From contig NZ_AAMY01000009.1 in NCBI RefSeq assembly GCF_000152905.1, forward strand, positions 1 through 64,000: a stretch of 64,000 nt of DNA, read 5' to 3'. The translations under genes were made by a program, and so were the position numbers. Numbering within the stretch: the first letter of the stretch is position 1; each line of letters opens with the position of its first letter. The notes beneath the pieces are model-generated. The model saw nothing but the letters and a program-made list of their open reading frames with translations. It had not been told where the DNA came from and searched no databases. Source of the stretch: Nitrobacter sp. Nb-311A (lineage in GTDB: Bacteria; Pseudomonadota; Alphaproteobacteria; Rhizobiales; Xanthobacteraceae). This document shows positions 25,267-34,484 of the stretch, piece by piece.

Positions 25267-25506
25267 ATGACATCGGATTCGGTGTGGCAGATCGTGCGCT
25301 ACCTGCTGATCGCGGCCGGAAGCTTCGCGACCGGCAAGGGATGGGTCACCGCGGATCAGGTGACCAGCATCATCGGCGCGATCGGCACGCTCTTTACGGT
25401 GGCATGGGGACTTTACGTCAAGGCCGACACCAGGGCGGTCCGCTCGGCCACCGCCGCGCGGCCCGACGTGCCGACCGTCAGCGCCGCGACCGGCGCGGTC
25501 AAGTAA
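25267..25506 (+). CDS. holin-like small membrane protein
   Basis: A 79-residue protein with two hydrophobic spans (VRYLLIAAGSFATGKGW and VTSIIGAIGTLFTVAWGLYV) and a soluble tail. It resembles small phage proteins of the Pam3 gp28/holin-like group that carry GKGW and a VKADTRAV-like region after the second span. Holins let the endolysin reach the wall. It follows the endolysin and a membrane protein gene, which agrees. Confidence 0.65.
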   Translation: MTSDSVWQIVRYLLIAAGSFATGKGWVTADQVTSIIGAIGTLFTVAWGLYVKADTRAVRSATAARPDVPTVSAATGAVK

Positions 25507-25526
25507 TCCAGACAACAGGAGTTCTC

Positions 25527-25919
25527 ATGCGAAAGCTCATCGCCGCGATAGCGGTCGTTTCCGGTTTGGCGTTGGCAGGTTGCCAGACCGTCGCGTTGCC
25601 GTCGCTGAATCTGAATACGACCGTTTCGCTCAACACGGTGTACGGCATCGAAAACGCCTTTGGCGTCGCGGTGAATGCCGCCAATGCCTACAAGGCGCTG
25701 CCGCTTTGCCGGACCGGAACCGAGCCGGGGGTAGCCAACATCTGCGCCAAGCGTTCGGTGGTCGAAAGGTTGCAATCGGCGATGCGCAAGGCGCGCCTCG
25801 CCGTCAACAATCTGGTCGCGTTGCAGAGGGCCTATCCGTCCGTCGACATCACCAATGCGCTCGCGGCGGCGCAGTCGGCGCTGATGGTCGTCCAGCAGAT
25901 TCTCGTATCAGGAGCATAG
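25527..25919 (+). CDS. small lipoprotein of the GTA/prophage end
   Basis: A 130-residue protein with a lipoprotein signal: MRKLIAAIAVVSGLALAGCQ, lipobox LAGC with Cys at residue 19. The mature part is short, helical and Ala/Val-rich, with no recognised domain; two more cysteines occur at Cys61 and Cys73. An ACAGGAG site precedes the ATG. Its place between the holin-like gene and the final small ORF suggests a cell-envelope partner in lysis, but similar genes of unknown role occur in many GTA-like regions. Confidence 0.65.
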   Translation: MRKLIAAIAVVSGLALAGCQTVALPSLNLNTTVSLNTVYGIENAFGVAVNAANAYKALPLCRTGTEPGVANICAKRSVVERLQSAMRKARLAVNNLVALQRAYPSVDITNALAAAQSALMVVQQILVSGA

Positions 25920-25922
25920 CGC

Positions 25923-26174
25923 ATGGTCACCGTAGCAGAAGTGGCAGCCGCTCTCGCGGCCGCTGAAGCCATCGTCAACGCCATCATCAAGGTCGCCCCC
26001 GCGATCGAGCAGGGCGTGGCATCTTCGATGCCCTATGTTCAGGCCATCGCCGGCCTGATCGGCGGCAGCAATGCAACCGCCGACGAGATCGATGCGGTGC
26101 TGGCCCGGATCAACGCCGAGGTCGACGAGTTCCTGAGGCCGCTGCCGCCTGATGATGGTTCGACCACAACATGA
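25923..26174 (+). CDS. small hypothetical protein (end of prophage-like region)
   Basis: An 83-residue Ala/Ile-rich protein, not recognised. It is helical and mildly hydrophobic (EVAAALAAAEAIVNAIIKVA) with a more polar end (ATADEIDAVLARINAEVDEF). It begins three bases after the stop of the lipoprotein gene, so it shares the transcript. It may be a further lysis-module membrane or peripheral protein. It is the last gene of the tail/lysis run before the chromosomal regulator. Confidence 0.55.
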   Translation: MVTVAEVAAALAAAEAIVNAIIKVAPAIEQGVASSMPYVQAIAGLIGGSNATADEIDAVLARINAEVDEFLRPLPPDDGSTTT

Positions 26175-26301
26175 CATGGTTGAGCAGCGGGGGCACAGGC
26201 ATGCCCGCTCCGGCGGAAAGAAGACCTTAAGCGGGTTTTGCCGTTCATTTGCCATTCACGCGGTGGCGGTTCATCTTGACAGAAGGAATCAGGAGCCCGC
26301 T

Positions 26302-26973
26302 TTGCGCCTTCTCGTCGTCGAGGATGATCCGGATCTCAATCGTCAGCTCGCGACCGCGTTGACCGACGCCGGCTACGTGGTCGATCGCGCGTTTGACGGC
26401 GAGGAGGGACATTTCCTCGGCGACAGCGAACCTTATGACGCGGTGGTGCTGGACATCGGCCTGCCGAAAATGGACGGCATTTCCGTGCTCGAGGCTTGGC
26501 GCCGCGGGGGCCGCACCATGCCCGTCCTGATTCTTACCGCGCGAGACCGCTGGAGCGACAAAGTTCAGGGATTCGACGCCGGCGCCGACGATTATGTCAC
26601 CAAACCGTTCCATCTCGAGGAAATCCTGGCGCGGATGCGCGCACTGCTGCGGCGGAGCACAGGGCATGCCCAGTCCGAACTGACCTGCGGGCCGGTGACG
26701 CTGGATACCCGCACCGGCCGCGTCAGCGTCGGCGGCAATCCGATCAAGATGACGTCGCACGAATACCGCCTGCTGGCCTATCTTATGCACCATACCGGTC
26801 GGGTGGTGTCGCGCACGGAACTGGTCGAACATCTTTACGATCAGGATTTCGATCGCGACTCCAACACCATCGAAGTTTTTGTCGGCCGCATCCGCAAAAA
26901 GCTGGACGTCGATATCATCCAGACGGTGCGCGGGCTCGGCTATCTGCTGACGCCGCCGGCAAATGCGCGGTAG
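26302..26973 (+). CDS. response regulator, OmpR/PhoB family (FeuP/PhoP-like)
   Basis: A 223-residue two-domain regulator. The receiver has the acidic pair VVEDDPD, phosphorylation site Asp51 (VVLDIGLPKMDG) and conserved VTKPFH. The C-terminal winged helix (TSHEYRLLAYLMHHTGRVVS to RIRKKLDVDIIQTVRGLGY) binds DNA. It most resembles the FeuP/PhoP line of alphaproteobacteria, which responds to envelope or divalent-ion conditions; the exact signal is not shown. The start is the TTG at 26302, seven bases after AGGAG, because it gives the usual beginning (M)RLLVVEDD. It overlaps the kinase gene by 11 bases. Confidence 0.88.
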   Translation: MRLLVVEDDPDLNRQLATALTDAGYVVDRAFDGEEGHFLGDSEPYDAVVLDIGLPKMDGISVLEAWRRGGRTMPVLILTARDRWSDKVQGFDAGADDYVTKPFHLEEILARMRALLRRSTGHAQSELTCGPVTLDTRTGRVSVGGNPIKMTSHEYRLLAYLMHHTGRVVSRTELVEHLYDQDFDRDSNTIEVFVGRIRKKLDVDIIQTVRGLGYLLTPPANAR

Positions 26974-28360
26974 GAAATTTCCGGGCCTCCGTTCCAATTC
27001 GCTGGCGACGCGGCTGTTCCTGTCCGCGACAGCGTGGGTTGTGGTTGTTTTGCTGATCACCGGCGTGGTGCTGTCGTCGGTCTATCGCTCGGCATCCGAG
27101 CGCGCCTTCGACCGTCGCCTCAACCTCTATCTTCGCACCCTGATTGCCGAAGTGGCGACGCCTGACGAGCCTGCCGACCGCCAGTTCCAGTCGCTCGGTG
27201 AGCCGCTGTTCGATTTGCCGTTATCCGGCTGGTACTGGGAAGCTGACCGCGCCGATCCGGACAAGAAACAAATCCGCGCGTCACGCTCGCTATGGGACAA
27301 GAAGCTGCCGAAGCTGGAGGATCAGGGCATTGCGCTTTCCTCGTCCGGAATCCGCGTCGGATATGTCGACGGGCCGGAAGGGCAGACCCTGCGCATGGTG
27401 GAACGGCCGGTCGATCTCGGCGCCGACGGCAAGTTTCGTGTCGCCGTGGCCGGAGACGCCACCGAAATTTTCAATGAAACGCGGACTTTCGATTATTACC
27501 TCGGCGGCACGTTTGCCGCGCTCACGATCGGATTGCTGCTCACCACGATCTTTCAGGTGCGGTTTGGTCTTGCTCCGCTGAAACGCATCTCAGATGCGAT
27601 CGCCGACATCCGATCCGGCCGCGCTGAGCGGCTGGAGGGCGAATTCCCCGTCGAAATCGCGCCGCTCGCCCGCGAGACCAATGCGCTGATCGATGCCAAC
27701 CGGGAGATCGTCGAGCGTGCCCGCACCCACGTCGGCAACCTCGCGCACGCGGTCAAGACGCCGCTTTCGGTTATCATCAACGAAGCCAGCGCCCATGAGC
27801 GCGATCCCTTCGCCGTGAAAATGCTCGATCAGGCCCGGATGATGCACAATCAGGTCGCTCACCATCTGGAGCGCGCCCGTATGGCCGCGCGACTCACAGT
27901 CGTTGGAACGGTGACCGATGTCGCCCCCGTCGTCGAGGCGCTGCGCCGGACCATGGGAAAGATTCATCGCGACCGCGATGTCGCTATCGACGTCGATGTC
28001 AGTCCGGCGGCGAAGTTTTGCGGGGAGCGTCAGGATCTTGAGGAGATGGTCGGCAATCTCGTGGACAATGCCTGTAAGTGGGCGCATTCGCGGGTGTTCA
28101 TCAACGTCTCGGTCCGCCCGCCCGCCGGAGCGGAACTCGCGATGTTGCACATTACTGTCGACGATAACGGTCAGGGTCTGTCGGATACCCAGCGGGTGCA
28201 GGCCTCGAAGCGCGGGCGCCGACTCGACGAGACCAAGCCCGGATCAGGATTGGGCTTGTCGATCGTCACCGATCTGGCGGCCCTCTATGGTGGTCGGCTG
28301 ACGCTGGATAGGGCGCCGACCGGGGGACTGCGCGCCGAGCTATTGCTGCCGGCCGCTTGA
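26963..28360 (+). CDS. sensor histidine kinase (FeuQ/PhoQ-like)
   Basis: A 465-residue membrane kinase paired with the regulator above. Spans at about 21-40 and 178-196 enclose a periplasmic sensor of about 135 residues. Then come a HAMP region, a dimerisation domain with His262 (GNLAHAVKTPLSVI), and an ATPase domain with N (EEMVGNLVDNACKWA), G1 (DDNGQGL) and G2 (GSGLGLSI) boxes. It should phosphorylate the partner regulator. Many alphaproteobacterial relatives have the same NLAHAVKTPL motif. It has no soluble PAS input domain. Confidence 0.88.
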   Translation: MRGRKFPGLRSNSLATRLFLSATAWVVVVLLITGVVLSSVYRSASERAFDRRLNLYLRTLIAEVATPDEPADRQFQSLGEPLFDLPLSGWYWEADRADPDKKQIRASRSLWDKKLPKLEDQGIALSSSGIRVGYVDGPEGQTLRMVERPVDLGADGKFRVAVAGDATEIFNETRTFDYYLGGTFAALTIGLLLTTIFQVRFGLAPLKRISDAIADIRSGRAERLEGEFPVEIAPLARETNALIDANREIVERARTHVGNLAHAVKTPLSVIINEASAHERDPFAVKMLDQARMMHNQVAHHLERARMAARLTVVGTVTDVAPVVEALRRTMGKIHRDRDVAIDVDVSPAAKFCGERQDLEEMVGNLVDNACKWAHSRVFINVSVRPPAGAELAMLHITVDDNGQGLSDTQRVQASKRGRRLDETKPGSGLGLSIVTDLAALYGGRLTLDRAPTGGLRAELLLPAA

Positions 28361-28373
28361 GTCTGCATTCGCT

Positions 28374-28520
28374 AGAGCATGATCCCGACCCGAAGGGCCG
28401 CGTCAGCGCAAACCCGACCCGAAGGGCCGCGTCAGCGCAAAGTGGAAACCAGCTTTCGGAAAAGATTATGCTCAAACAAAAAGATAAGCGGCGAATCTGA
28501 TTCAACGCAGTTGAAGCGGA
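28374..28520. repeat. dispersed intergenic repeat with tandem 29-bp insert
   Basis: The same repeat lies inverted at about 46500-46618. Shared parts are GCATGATCCCGA, then GTGGAAACC, TTTTCGGAAAAGAT-type and TGCTCAAACAAAAAGATAAG. This copy alone holds two perfect tandem 29-bp units at 28384-28412 and 28413-28441 between the first two parts. The repeat type is widespread in Bradyrhizobiaceae. Confidence 0.8.
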
Positions 28521-28614
28521 CTCTAATGGGTCCATGCCGCAGTCCCGCCCGAATTGCCCGCTCCTGTGCAACCGGATGCGAAAGCGTCCCGGCGGGAGGG
28601 CGCCGGAGGAGGGC

Positions 28615-29064
28615 ATGAGCAAGACGAATACGCTATTGGTTATCGCGGTGGCGCTCGCTCTCGGCGGTTGCGACGTGACGGGTTCCGGTGGTCTCGACGC
28701 TCCGGGCATGACGGCATTCGCAGGCTTCAGGGAAGGGGCAGGCGCCCCCATGGCCGCGGCGACGGCGGCGGCACTCGGTGGATTGATCGGACCGAAACTC
28801 GGTTCCGCCCTGGATGATAACGACCGTCGCCTGGCCTATCAGGCGCAGATCGATGCTCTTGAGCGTGGTGCGCCGGGCGCGCCGATTGCGTGGCGCAATC
28901 CGGAGACCGGTCGCCACGGCAATATCGTCGCCGGACCGGAATATGAGGTGGAGGGTGCGACGTGCCGAGGCTATTCCCACACCGTCACGCTCGCCGGCGA
29001 ACCTCACACCGTGCGCAAAACCGCTTGCCGGAAAGCTGACGGACGCTGGGGTGCAATTGGCTGA
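28615..29064 (+). CDS. putative outer-membrane lipoprotein (surface antigen-like)
   Basis: A 149-residue lipoprotein: signal segment NTLLVIAVALALGGC with the lipobox cysteine at residue 19. The mature part has a Gly/Ala-rich helical span (MAAATAAALGGLIGPKLGSAL) followed by DDNDRRLAYQAQIDALE, then a beta-rich end with two cysteines (ATCRGYSHTVTL, KTACRKADGRW). This matches small 17-kDa-type surface antigens, whose glycine-zipper segment sits in the outer membrane. Role unknown. The start at 28615 has GGAGGAGGG upstream. It stands alone between repeats. Confidence 0.72.
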   Translation: MSKTNTLLVIAVALALGGCDVTGSGGLDAPGMTAFAGFREGAGAPMAAATAAALGGLIGPKLGSALDDNDRRLAYQAQIDALERGAPGAPIAWRNPETGRHGNIVAGPEYEVEGATCRGYSHTVTLAGEPHTVRKTACRKADGRWGAIG

Positions 29065-29164
29065 TTCGTAAGGCCGCGAGTTTGAATCAAATCAAAGCCT
29101 CGCTGACCTGTATTCAACCCTCCAACGAGCCCCCTTTCGCTTCCGATGGAATCCGCAGCGGAAA

Positions 29165-29212
29165 TACGATTCGGTTTGACGTATTTTCTTCACGCAAACC
29201 GGTATCCCGTTG
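29165..29212 (-). repeat. dispersed repeat, inverted relative of 24053-24108
   Basis: On the minus strand the block reads GGGATACCGGTTTGCGTGAA and onward, similar to the copy near 24070. It lies between the lipoprotein gene and the conserved hypothetical gene. Confidence 0.6.
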
Positions 29213-29320
29213 TCTCGAAAGTCCTCTCGCCTTGCGCAACGCATCCTTAAGATGGCCTCTGATATGACACGCTAGAGCCTTCCGGCGCCCGCGCGATCGT
29301 TCGCGCGAAGATGTGCGAGC

Positions 29321-30712
29321 ATGGACCAGACCTCGATCGAACGGCTGAAGGACTATCTTGCGCAGCTTCCGCCGAAATCGCAGGCGTTGCTTATGCGGGA
29401 GTTCCAGCGCGCGGCGGAGCGCGGCGAAGACGCCGCGGTCGCCAACCTCGTACTCGGTGAGTTGCGCCGGATTGTCCGCAGATCGGATGACAGCGAGCAG
29501 CGGAGCGAAGATCCAGCCCGGCATCTGTTCCGTCCTCTGGACCCGTTTCTCGTGGAGGACGGCGTTGCGCTGCGCCCCGGGCAGATCCGGCGCACCTCGC
29601 TGATGCCAGTCTGGCAGTGGCTGGCGCGCGAGGGTGCATCGGATGCCGCGCGTGCGTTCGAGGCAGTGTTGGCGAATCAAACCGGATCGGCGTCCGAAAT
29701 CGAAGCGGCCGCGCGGACGTTCCAGCCGGTCGCGGCAGCCGCCATCCAGCGGATTCTCACGGATCGTTCCGACCTGGACCGCCAGCGCGCGCTTGGCCGC
29801 ATCGGCGCCCCCAGCGTCGTTGAAGATCTGGCCGCAATCGGAGCGGTTCTGAACGCGCGCGATGCTCTCGACACCCTGAATATCCGGCTGCCGAGTTTTC
29901 TGCGCGTCTTCGGCGAGTCGCAGATTGCCACCGTGATGACTGCGCTCAATGCTCCCTCCCTGCAAACGCCGCTGGCCTTGCCGTTTGCATTGTCGCTGGT
30001 GATGCAGCGATTGTCCGCATCGTGGCAGATCATACGCCTGGCAATCCGGGTAGCGGGTTCGGACGACGAGATACGAGTGGCGGCGACGCCTTATGGCGTG
30101 GCGATCAAGATGGCGCTCGACGATCTGTCGCAGATTTCCGCAGTCCTGCGGGCCGATATCCGGCGCGGCCGGTTCGAGAATGTCTCTCAACACTTGAAGA
30201 CCTTGCACGACGGCGTTCGCGGGCTGCGGACCGAACTGGATATCCGCGCCGATTCAAACTGGGGCCGTCAGCTCGCGGCGATCAGGGTGGTCACTTCCGA
30301 GGCCCTGCAATCGGAAATCGAGAGCGTCTCCGGCCGGGTGCGGCGTCTGCTGCGCCAGCGGCCCGACAAGGACATTCCATCGGGTGCGCAACTCGACGCG
30401 ATCGAGGTCGAGGAAACCGCAGCGCTGATCGATTTCGTCGCGGTGTGCCGGACCTACGCCAGCGAACTGGCTATCAACGAAGTCACAATGCGGACCTATT
30501 CGGATTTGCAGCATTACGTCGAGCGGGGTGCTGAAACCCTGGTCGAATCGCTTCGCAGCGGTGATGAGCGGGTCCGCGCGTTCCGGCAGCAGCAGGTCAA
30601 GGCGGCGATCCGTTTCTGCGAGGTTCTGTTCGGCCAGGACTATTCGTCGATGATGAGCCGGGCGGCGGACCACGCACTCACGGTCGAACGCAAGTCGTCG
30701 CGGGCCGGGTAA
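29321..30712 (+). CDS. conserved hypothetical protein
   Basis: A 463-residue protein that I do not assign to a family. It is largely alpha-helical and soluble, without signal peptide or membrane span. It begins MDQTSIERLKDYLAQLPPKS, has a central helix-rich region (IQRILTDRSDLDRQRALGRI) and a C-terminal part with VRRLLRQRPDKDIPSG and ETLVESLRSGDERVRAFRQQ. Similar genes occur next to cyc genes in Bradyrhizobiaceae genomes from memory, but no function is established. It precedes cycH on the same strand by about 160 bases. Only one frame is plausible; the reverse-strand open frame is a shadow. Confidence 0.7.
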   Translation: MDQTSIERLKDYLAQLPPKSQALLMREFQRAAERGEDAAVANLVLGELRRIVRRSDDSEQRSEDPARHLFRPLDPFLVEDGVALRPGQIRRTSLMPVWQWLAREGASDAARAFEAVLANQTGSASEIEAAARTFQPVAAAAIQRILTDRSDLDRQRALGRIGAPSVVEDLAAIGAVLNARDALDTLNIRLPSFLRVFGESQIATVMTALNAPSLQTPLALPFALSLVMQRLSASWQIIRLAIRVAGSDDEIRVAATPYGVAIKMALDDLSQISAVLRADIRRGRFENVSQHLKTLHDGVRGLRTELDIRADSNWGRQLAAIRVVTSEALQSEIESVSGRVRRLLRQRPDKDIPSGAQLDAIEVEETAALIDFVAVCRTYASELAINEVTMRTYSDLQHYVERGAETLVESLRSGDERVRAFRQQQVKAAIRFCEVLFGQDYSSMMSRAADHALTVERKSSRAG

Positions 30713-30782
30713 GCGGGCGGGGGCGTTTCCGAATAAACACCGTCAAATCATGAGGTTGTGGATGTTTGCCGCCGATTGTGCC

Positions 30783-30797
30783 GCAATTGTCAATTGC
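30783..30797. promoter_or_regulatory. perfect palindrome upstream of cycH
   Basis: GCAATTG-T-CAATTGC, a 7-bp inverted repeat with a one-base centre, 78 bases before the cycH start. It could be an operator, but no regulator is known to me for this sequence. Confidence 0.35.
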
Positions 30798-30874
30798 GTC
30801 CTTTTCCCAGTCGTGATGTAACCCGGCCATCGGATCGGCCGTTTCCGTCGCCGGTCCACCGGAACCCTGATGAG

Positions 30875-31978
30875 ATGACGTTGTGGTTTGTGTTCGCGCT
30901 GATGACCGCTGGAGCGGCTTTTGCGGTGCTGTGGCCCCTCGGTCGGTCGAGCAAGCGGCGAATCTCGGGTGGCAGCGAGACCACAGTTTACCGCGATCAA
31001 CTGGCCGAGGTCGGGCGCGATGCCGCGGCGGGCCTGATCGGTGAGCCGGAGGCGGCCGCCGCGCGAGTCGAAATTGGACGGCGGCTGTTGGAGGCGGCTG
31101 ATGCCGAAAGCCATCAGCCGCGCGAGTCGAAACTCTGGCTGCGTCGTGCGGTGGCGGTCATAGCGCTGGTCGGGATACCGTTGCTGGCGCTCGTGGTTTA
31201 CCTTCCTCTCGGATCCCCGCAACTGCCTGATTTTCCGCTGGCTGCGCGCATTCAAACGGCCGATGCGTCGCAATCCCTCGGCACTCTCGTGGCGCAGGTC
31301 GAATCGCACCTGGAAAAAAATCCCGCCGACGGCCGGGGCTGGACCGTGCTGGCGCCGGTGCTCGCGAAACTCGGCCGCTTCGACGCCGCCGCGCGCGCCT
31401 ATCGCAACGTGATCACGTATGAGGGCGAAACCGCGCAGCGCCGGTCCGATCTCGGCACCGCGATCGCCGGGGCTGCGAACGGCATCGTTACCGCCGAAGC
31501 GAAGAAGGAATTCGAGCGGGCGCTCGCCTTGAATCCCCGGGAGGCGAAGGCTCGATTTTTCCTTGGAATGGCCGCGCAACAGGACGGCCGCACCGCCGAA
31601 GCCGTGACGATTTGGAAGGCCCTGCTGGCCGACGCGCCTGCGGACGCGGAATGGCGTGCGACCGTGCAGGAAGCGCTGGCGCAGGTCGGGGACGGCGCGC
31701 CTCGTCCGACCGACGAAGCCGTGGCCGCGGCGAGCGACATGAAGGAAGCGGATCGCTCCGCGATGATTCACAGGATGGTCGATCGGCTAGCGGCGCGCCT
31801 GAAGCAGGACGGTAACGACGTCGAAGGGTGGTTGCGGCTGGCCCGCGCCTATATGGTGCTCAATCAGCCCGAGAAGTCGCGTGCCGTGCGCGATGACGCG
31901 CGCCGCGCGCTCGGGCAGAATGAAGCAGGTTTGCGCCAGCTCAACGAAGGGTTCAAGGCGCTCGGGATAGACGGATGA
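30875..31978 (+). CDS. cycH: cytochrome c biogenesis protein CcmI/CycH
   Basis: A 367-residue membrane-anchored protein, normal for CcmI. It has a first span (LWFVFALMTAGAAFAVLW), a cytoplasmic loop, a second span at about residue 90 (VAVIALVGIPLLALVVYLPL) and a periplasmic TPR domain (AKLGRFDAAARAYRNVI, AEAKKEFERALALNP, and later WLRLARAYMVLNQPEKS). It receives apocytochrome c for haem ligation with CcmF/CcmH. The ATG at 30875 is chosen over an upstream in-frame start because the protein then begins with the first span. It heads the cycHJKL operon. Confidence 0.92.
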   Translation: MTLWFVFALMTAGAAFAVLWPLGRSSKRRISGGSETTVYRDQLAEVGRDAAAGLIGEPEAAAARVEIGRRLLEAADAESHQPRESKLWLRRAVAVIALVGIPLLALVVYLPLGSPQLPDFPLAARIQTADASQSLGTLVAQVESHLEKNPADGRGWTVLAPVLAKLGRFDAAARAYRNVITYEGETAQRRSDLGTAIAGAANGIVTAEAKKEFERALALNPREAKARFFLGMAAQQDGRTAEAVTIWKALLADAPADAEWRATVQEALAQVGDGAPRPTDEAVAAASDMKEADRSAMIHRMVDRLAARLKQDGNDVEGWLRLARAYMVLNQPEKSRAVRDDARRALGQNEAGLRQLNEGFKALGIDG

Positions 31979-32009
31979 TCGAGGTATTTGCTTTGCGCGC
32001 AGGTGAAAT

Positions 32010-32498
32010 ATGACTCGCAAGCAGCGGCGCTTGACGATGATCGTCGGATCGCTCGTGGTGCTCGGCATCGCTGCCGGGTTGGTGCTGAATGCGCTACGCG
32101 ATTCCATCGTGTTTTTCTCGACGCCGATGATGGTGTCGGAGAAGCATATTCAGCCGGGACAGCGCTTCCGGCTGGGAGGGCTGGTGCAGACTGGCTCACT
32201 GGTCCGCGGTGAAAATCTCGCGGTCACATTCAAGGTGTCTGACGGAAGCGCGACGCTGCCGGTGGCCTACACGGGCATCCTGCCCGATCTGTTCCGCGAA
32301 GGGCAGGGTGTGGTCGCCGAGGGCGCGCTCGATAGTTCGGGTGTGTTCCAGGCCGACACCGTGTTAGCCAAGCATGACGAGACCTACATGCCGAAGGAGG
32401 TCGCGGATGCCCTGAAGAAGCAGGGACACTGGAAGGACGATTATGGCGCGCGGGCCGGAGCTGTTGAAGCGTCGGGCAAGCAGGAGGTGTCGCAATGA
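32010..32498 (+). CDS. cycJ: cytochrome c-type biogenesis haem chaperone CcmE/CycJ
   Basis: A 162-residue periplasmic haem chaperone anchored by one N-terminal span ([20 protein letters not shown]). The family beta-barrel follows, with [20 protein letters not shown] and the haem-binding site [11 protein letters not shown], His122 being the residue that binds haem covalently and Tyr126 its partner. It receives haem from CcmC and passes it to CcmF. It overlaps cycK by four bases (ATGA). Confidence 0.96.
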   Translation: MTRKQRRLTMIVGSLVVLGIAAGLVLNALRDSIVFFSTPMMVSEKHIQPGQRFRLGGLVQTGSLVRGENLAVTFKVSDGSATLPVAYTGILPDLFREGQGVVAEGALDSSGVFQADTVLAKHDETYMPKEVADALKKQGHWKDDYGARAGAVEASGKQEVSQ

Positions 32499-34477
32499 TC
32501 GCCGAGGCGGGACATTTCGCGCTGGTGCTGGCGCTCGGGCTCGCGCTGATCCAGTCTGTGGTTCCGATTATCGGTGCAAGACTGCATGACGGCGCGTTGA
32601 TGAACGTGGCGCGCTCGACCGCGCTCGCGCAATTGCTGTTTGTCGGTGCTTCGTTTTTCGCGCTTGCGACGCTGTACGTCGTTTCCGATTTCTCGGTCGT
32701 CAACGTTTTCCAGAATTCCCATTCGCTGAAGCCGCTGATCTACAAGATCACCGGTGTCTGGGGCAATCACGAAGGCTCCATGCTGTTATGGGTGACGATC
32801 CTCGCGCTGTTCGGGGGGCTGGTCGCCGCGTTCGGCAATAATCTTCCGCTGACGCTGCGCGCCCATGTGCTGGCGGTGCAGGGCTGGATCGCGACCGCGT
32901 TCTACCTGTTCATTCTGCTGACATCGAATCCGTTCATGCGGATCGCGAACCCGCCGATGGAAGGCCGCGATCTCAATCCGGTGCTCCAGGATATCGGGCT
33001 CGCGGTGCATCCGCCGATGCTTTATCTCGGCTATGTCGGGTTCTCCATCGCGTTCTCCTTCGCCGTCGCCGCCCTGATCGAAGGCCGCATCGATGCCGCC
33101 TGGGCGCGCTGGGTGCGGCCATGGACGCTGGTGGCGTGGATTTTCCTCACTCTCGGCATCGCGATGGGGTCCTACTGGGCCTATTATGAACTTGGCTGGG
33201 GCGGCTGGTGGTTCTGGGACCCGGTAGAGAACGCCTCGCTGATGCCATGGCTGGCGGGAACGGCGCTGTTGCATTCCTCAGTGGTGATGGAAAAACGCAA
33301 CGCGTTAAGAGTATGGACCATCCTGCTCGCGATCCTGACCTTCTCGCTGTCGCTGCTCGGCACCTTCCTGGTGCGCTCGGGCGTGCTGACGTCGGTCCAT
33401 GCCTTCGCCACCGACCCGACGCGCGGCGTCTTTATCCTGCTGATCCTCTGCACCTTCATCGGCGGCAGCCTGACCCTGTACGTCTGGCGTGCCTCCGCGT
33501 TGAAGCAGGGTGGATTGTTCGCGCCGATCTCGCGCGAGGGTGCGCTCGTGCTCAACAATTTGTTTCTGACGACGGCCTGCGCCACGGTCTTCATCGGTAC
33601 GCTGTATCCGCTGGCGCTCGAAGTCATCACCGGCAACAGGATTTCGGTCGGGGCGCCGTTCTTCAACCTCACATTCGCGCCCTTGTTCGTCCCGCTGCTG
33701 ATCGCGGTGCCGTTCGGGCCGCTGCTGGCATGGAAGCGGGGTGATCTGCTCGGCGCTTCGCAACGGCTGGTCGCCGCCGGAGTCGCCAGCGCGATCGCGG
33801 TGGCCGTGCTGTGGGCGTGGACGCGGGGCGGCAGTACGTTCGCGCCGCTGGCGATCGGACTGGCGGTGTTCGTGATTGTCGGCGCCCTTTGCGATCTCGC
33901 CGAGCGCATCAACCTGTTTCGGGCGTCGCTGCCGGTGTCGTTTCGCCGGGCGAAAGGATTGCCCCGTTCGGCCTGGGGTACGGTCTTCGCCCATGCCGGC
34001 CTTGGAGTCGCCTTGATCGGCATCGTCTGTGAGACCACCTGGAACACCGAATACATCACTTCGATGAAGACGAACGATGTGGCACAGGTCGGTGGTTACA
34101 GTCTGACGTTCGAGGGTACGACGCAGCAGCAGCGATCCAATTATCGCGAAGATATAGCGCGCTTCACCGTTAGCCGGAATGGGCAGCCGATCGCGGTGAT
34201 GACGCCGTCGAAGCGTAACTTCACGACGCGCGCGGCTTCAACCACGGAAGCGGCGTTGCTGACGCGGGGCGTGAGCCAGCTCTATATTTCGCTTGGCGAT
34301 GCCTCCGCCGATGGATCGATCGCGGTGCGCATCTACCACAAGCCGATGGTGCTGTTGATCTGGTTCGGGCCGGTTCTGATGGCTTTCGGTGGGGTGCTCT
34401 CGTTGTCCGATCGCCGTTTGCGGGTTGGCGCGCCGAAACCGGCGAAGGCCGGCCGCGTACTTCAGCCGGCGGAGTAA
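32495..34477 (+). CDS. cycK: cytochrome c-type biogenesis protein CcmF/CycK
   Basis: A 660-residue multi-span inner-membrane protein, the usual length of CcmF, with about 15 hydrophobic segments. The tryptophan-rich WWD-type motif [18 protein letters not shown] lies at about residues 233-250 and is exposed to the periplasm. Another signature is [13 protein letters not shown] near residue 87. It takes haem from CcmE and joins it to apocytochrome c together with CcmH and CcmI. Strong frame and no interruptions. Confidence 0.96.
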   Translation: MIAEAGHFALVLALGLALIQSVVPIIGARLHDGALMNVARSTALAQLLFVGASFFALATLYVVSDFSVVNVFQNSHSLKPLIYKITGVWGNHEGSMLLWVTILALFGGLVAAFGNNLPLTLRAHVLAVQGWIATAFYLFILLTSNPFMRIANPPMEGRDLNPVLQDIGLAVHPPMLYLGYVGFSIAFSFAVAALIEGRIDAAWARWVRPWTLVAWIFLTLGIAMGSYWAYYELGWGGWWFWDPVENASLMPWLAGTALLHSSVVMEKRNALRVWTILLAILTFSLSLLGTFLVRSGVLTSVHAFATDPTRGVFILLILCTFIGGSLTLYVWRASALKQGGLFAPISREGALVLNNLFLTTACATVFIGTLYPLALEVITGNRISVGAPFFNLTFAPLFVPLLIAVPFGPLLAWKRGDLLGASQRLVAAGVASAIAVAVLWAWTRGGSTFAPLAIGLAVFVIVGALCDLAERINLFRASLPVSFRRAKGLPRSAWGTVFAHAGLGVALIGIVCETTWNTEYITSMKTNDVAQVGGYSLTFEGTTQQQRSNYREDIARFTVSRNGQPIAVMTPSKRNFTTRAASTTEAALLTRGVSQLYISLGDASADGSIAVRIYHKPMVLLIWFGPVLMAFGGVLSLSDRRLRVGAPKPAKAGRVLQPAE

Positions 34478-34484
34478 GGCCGCC

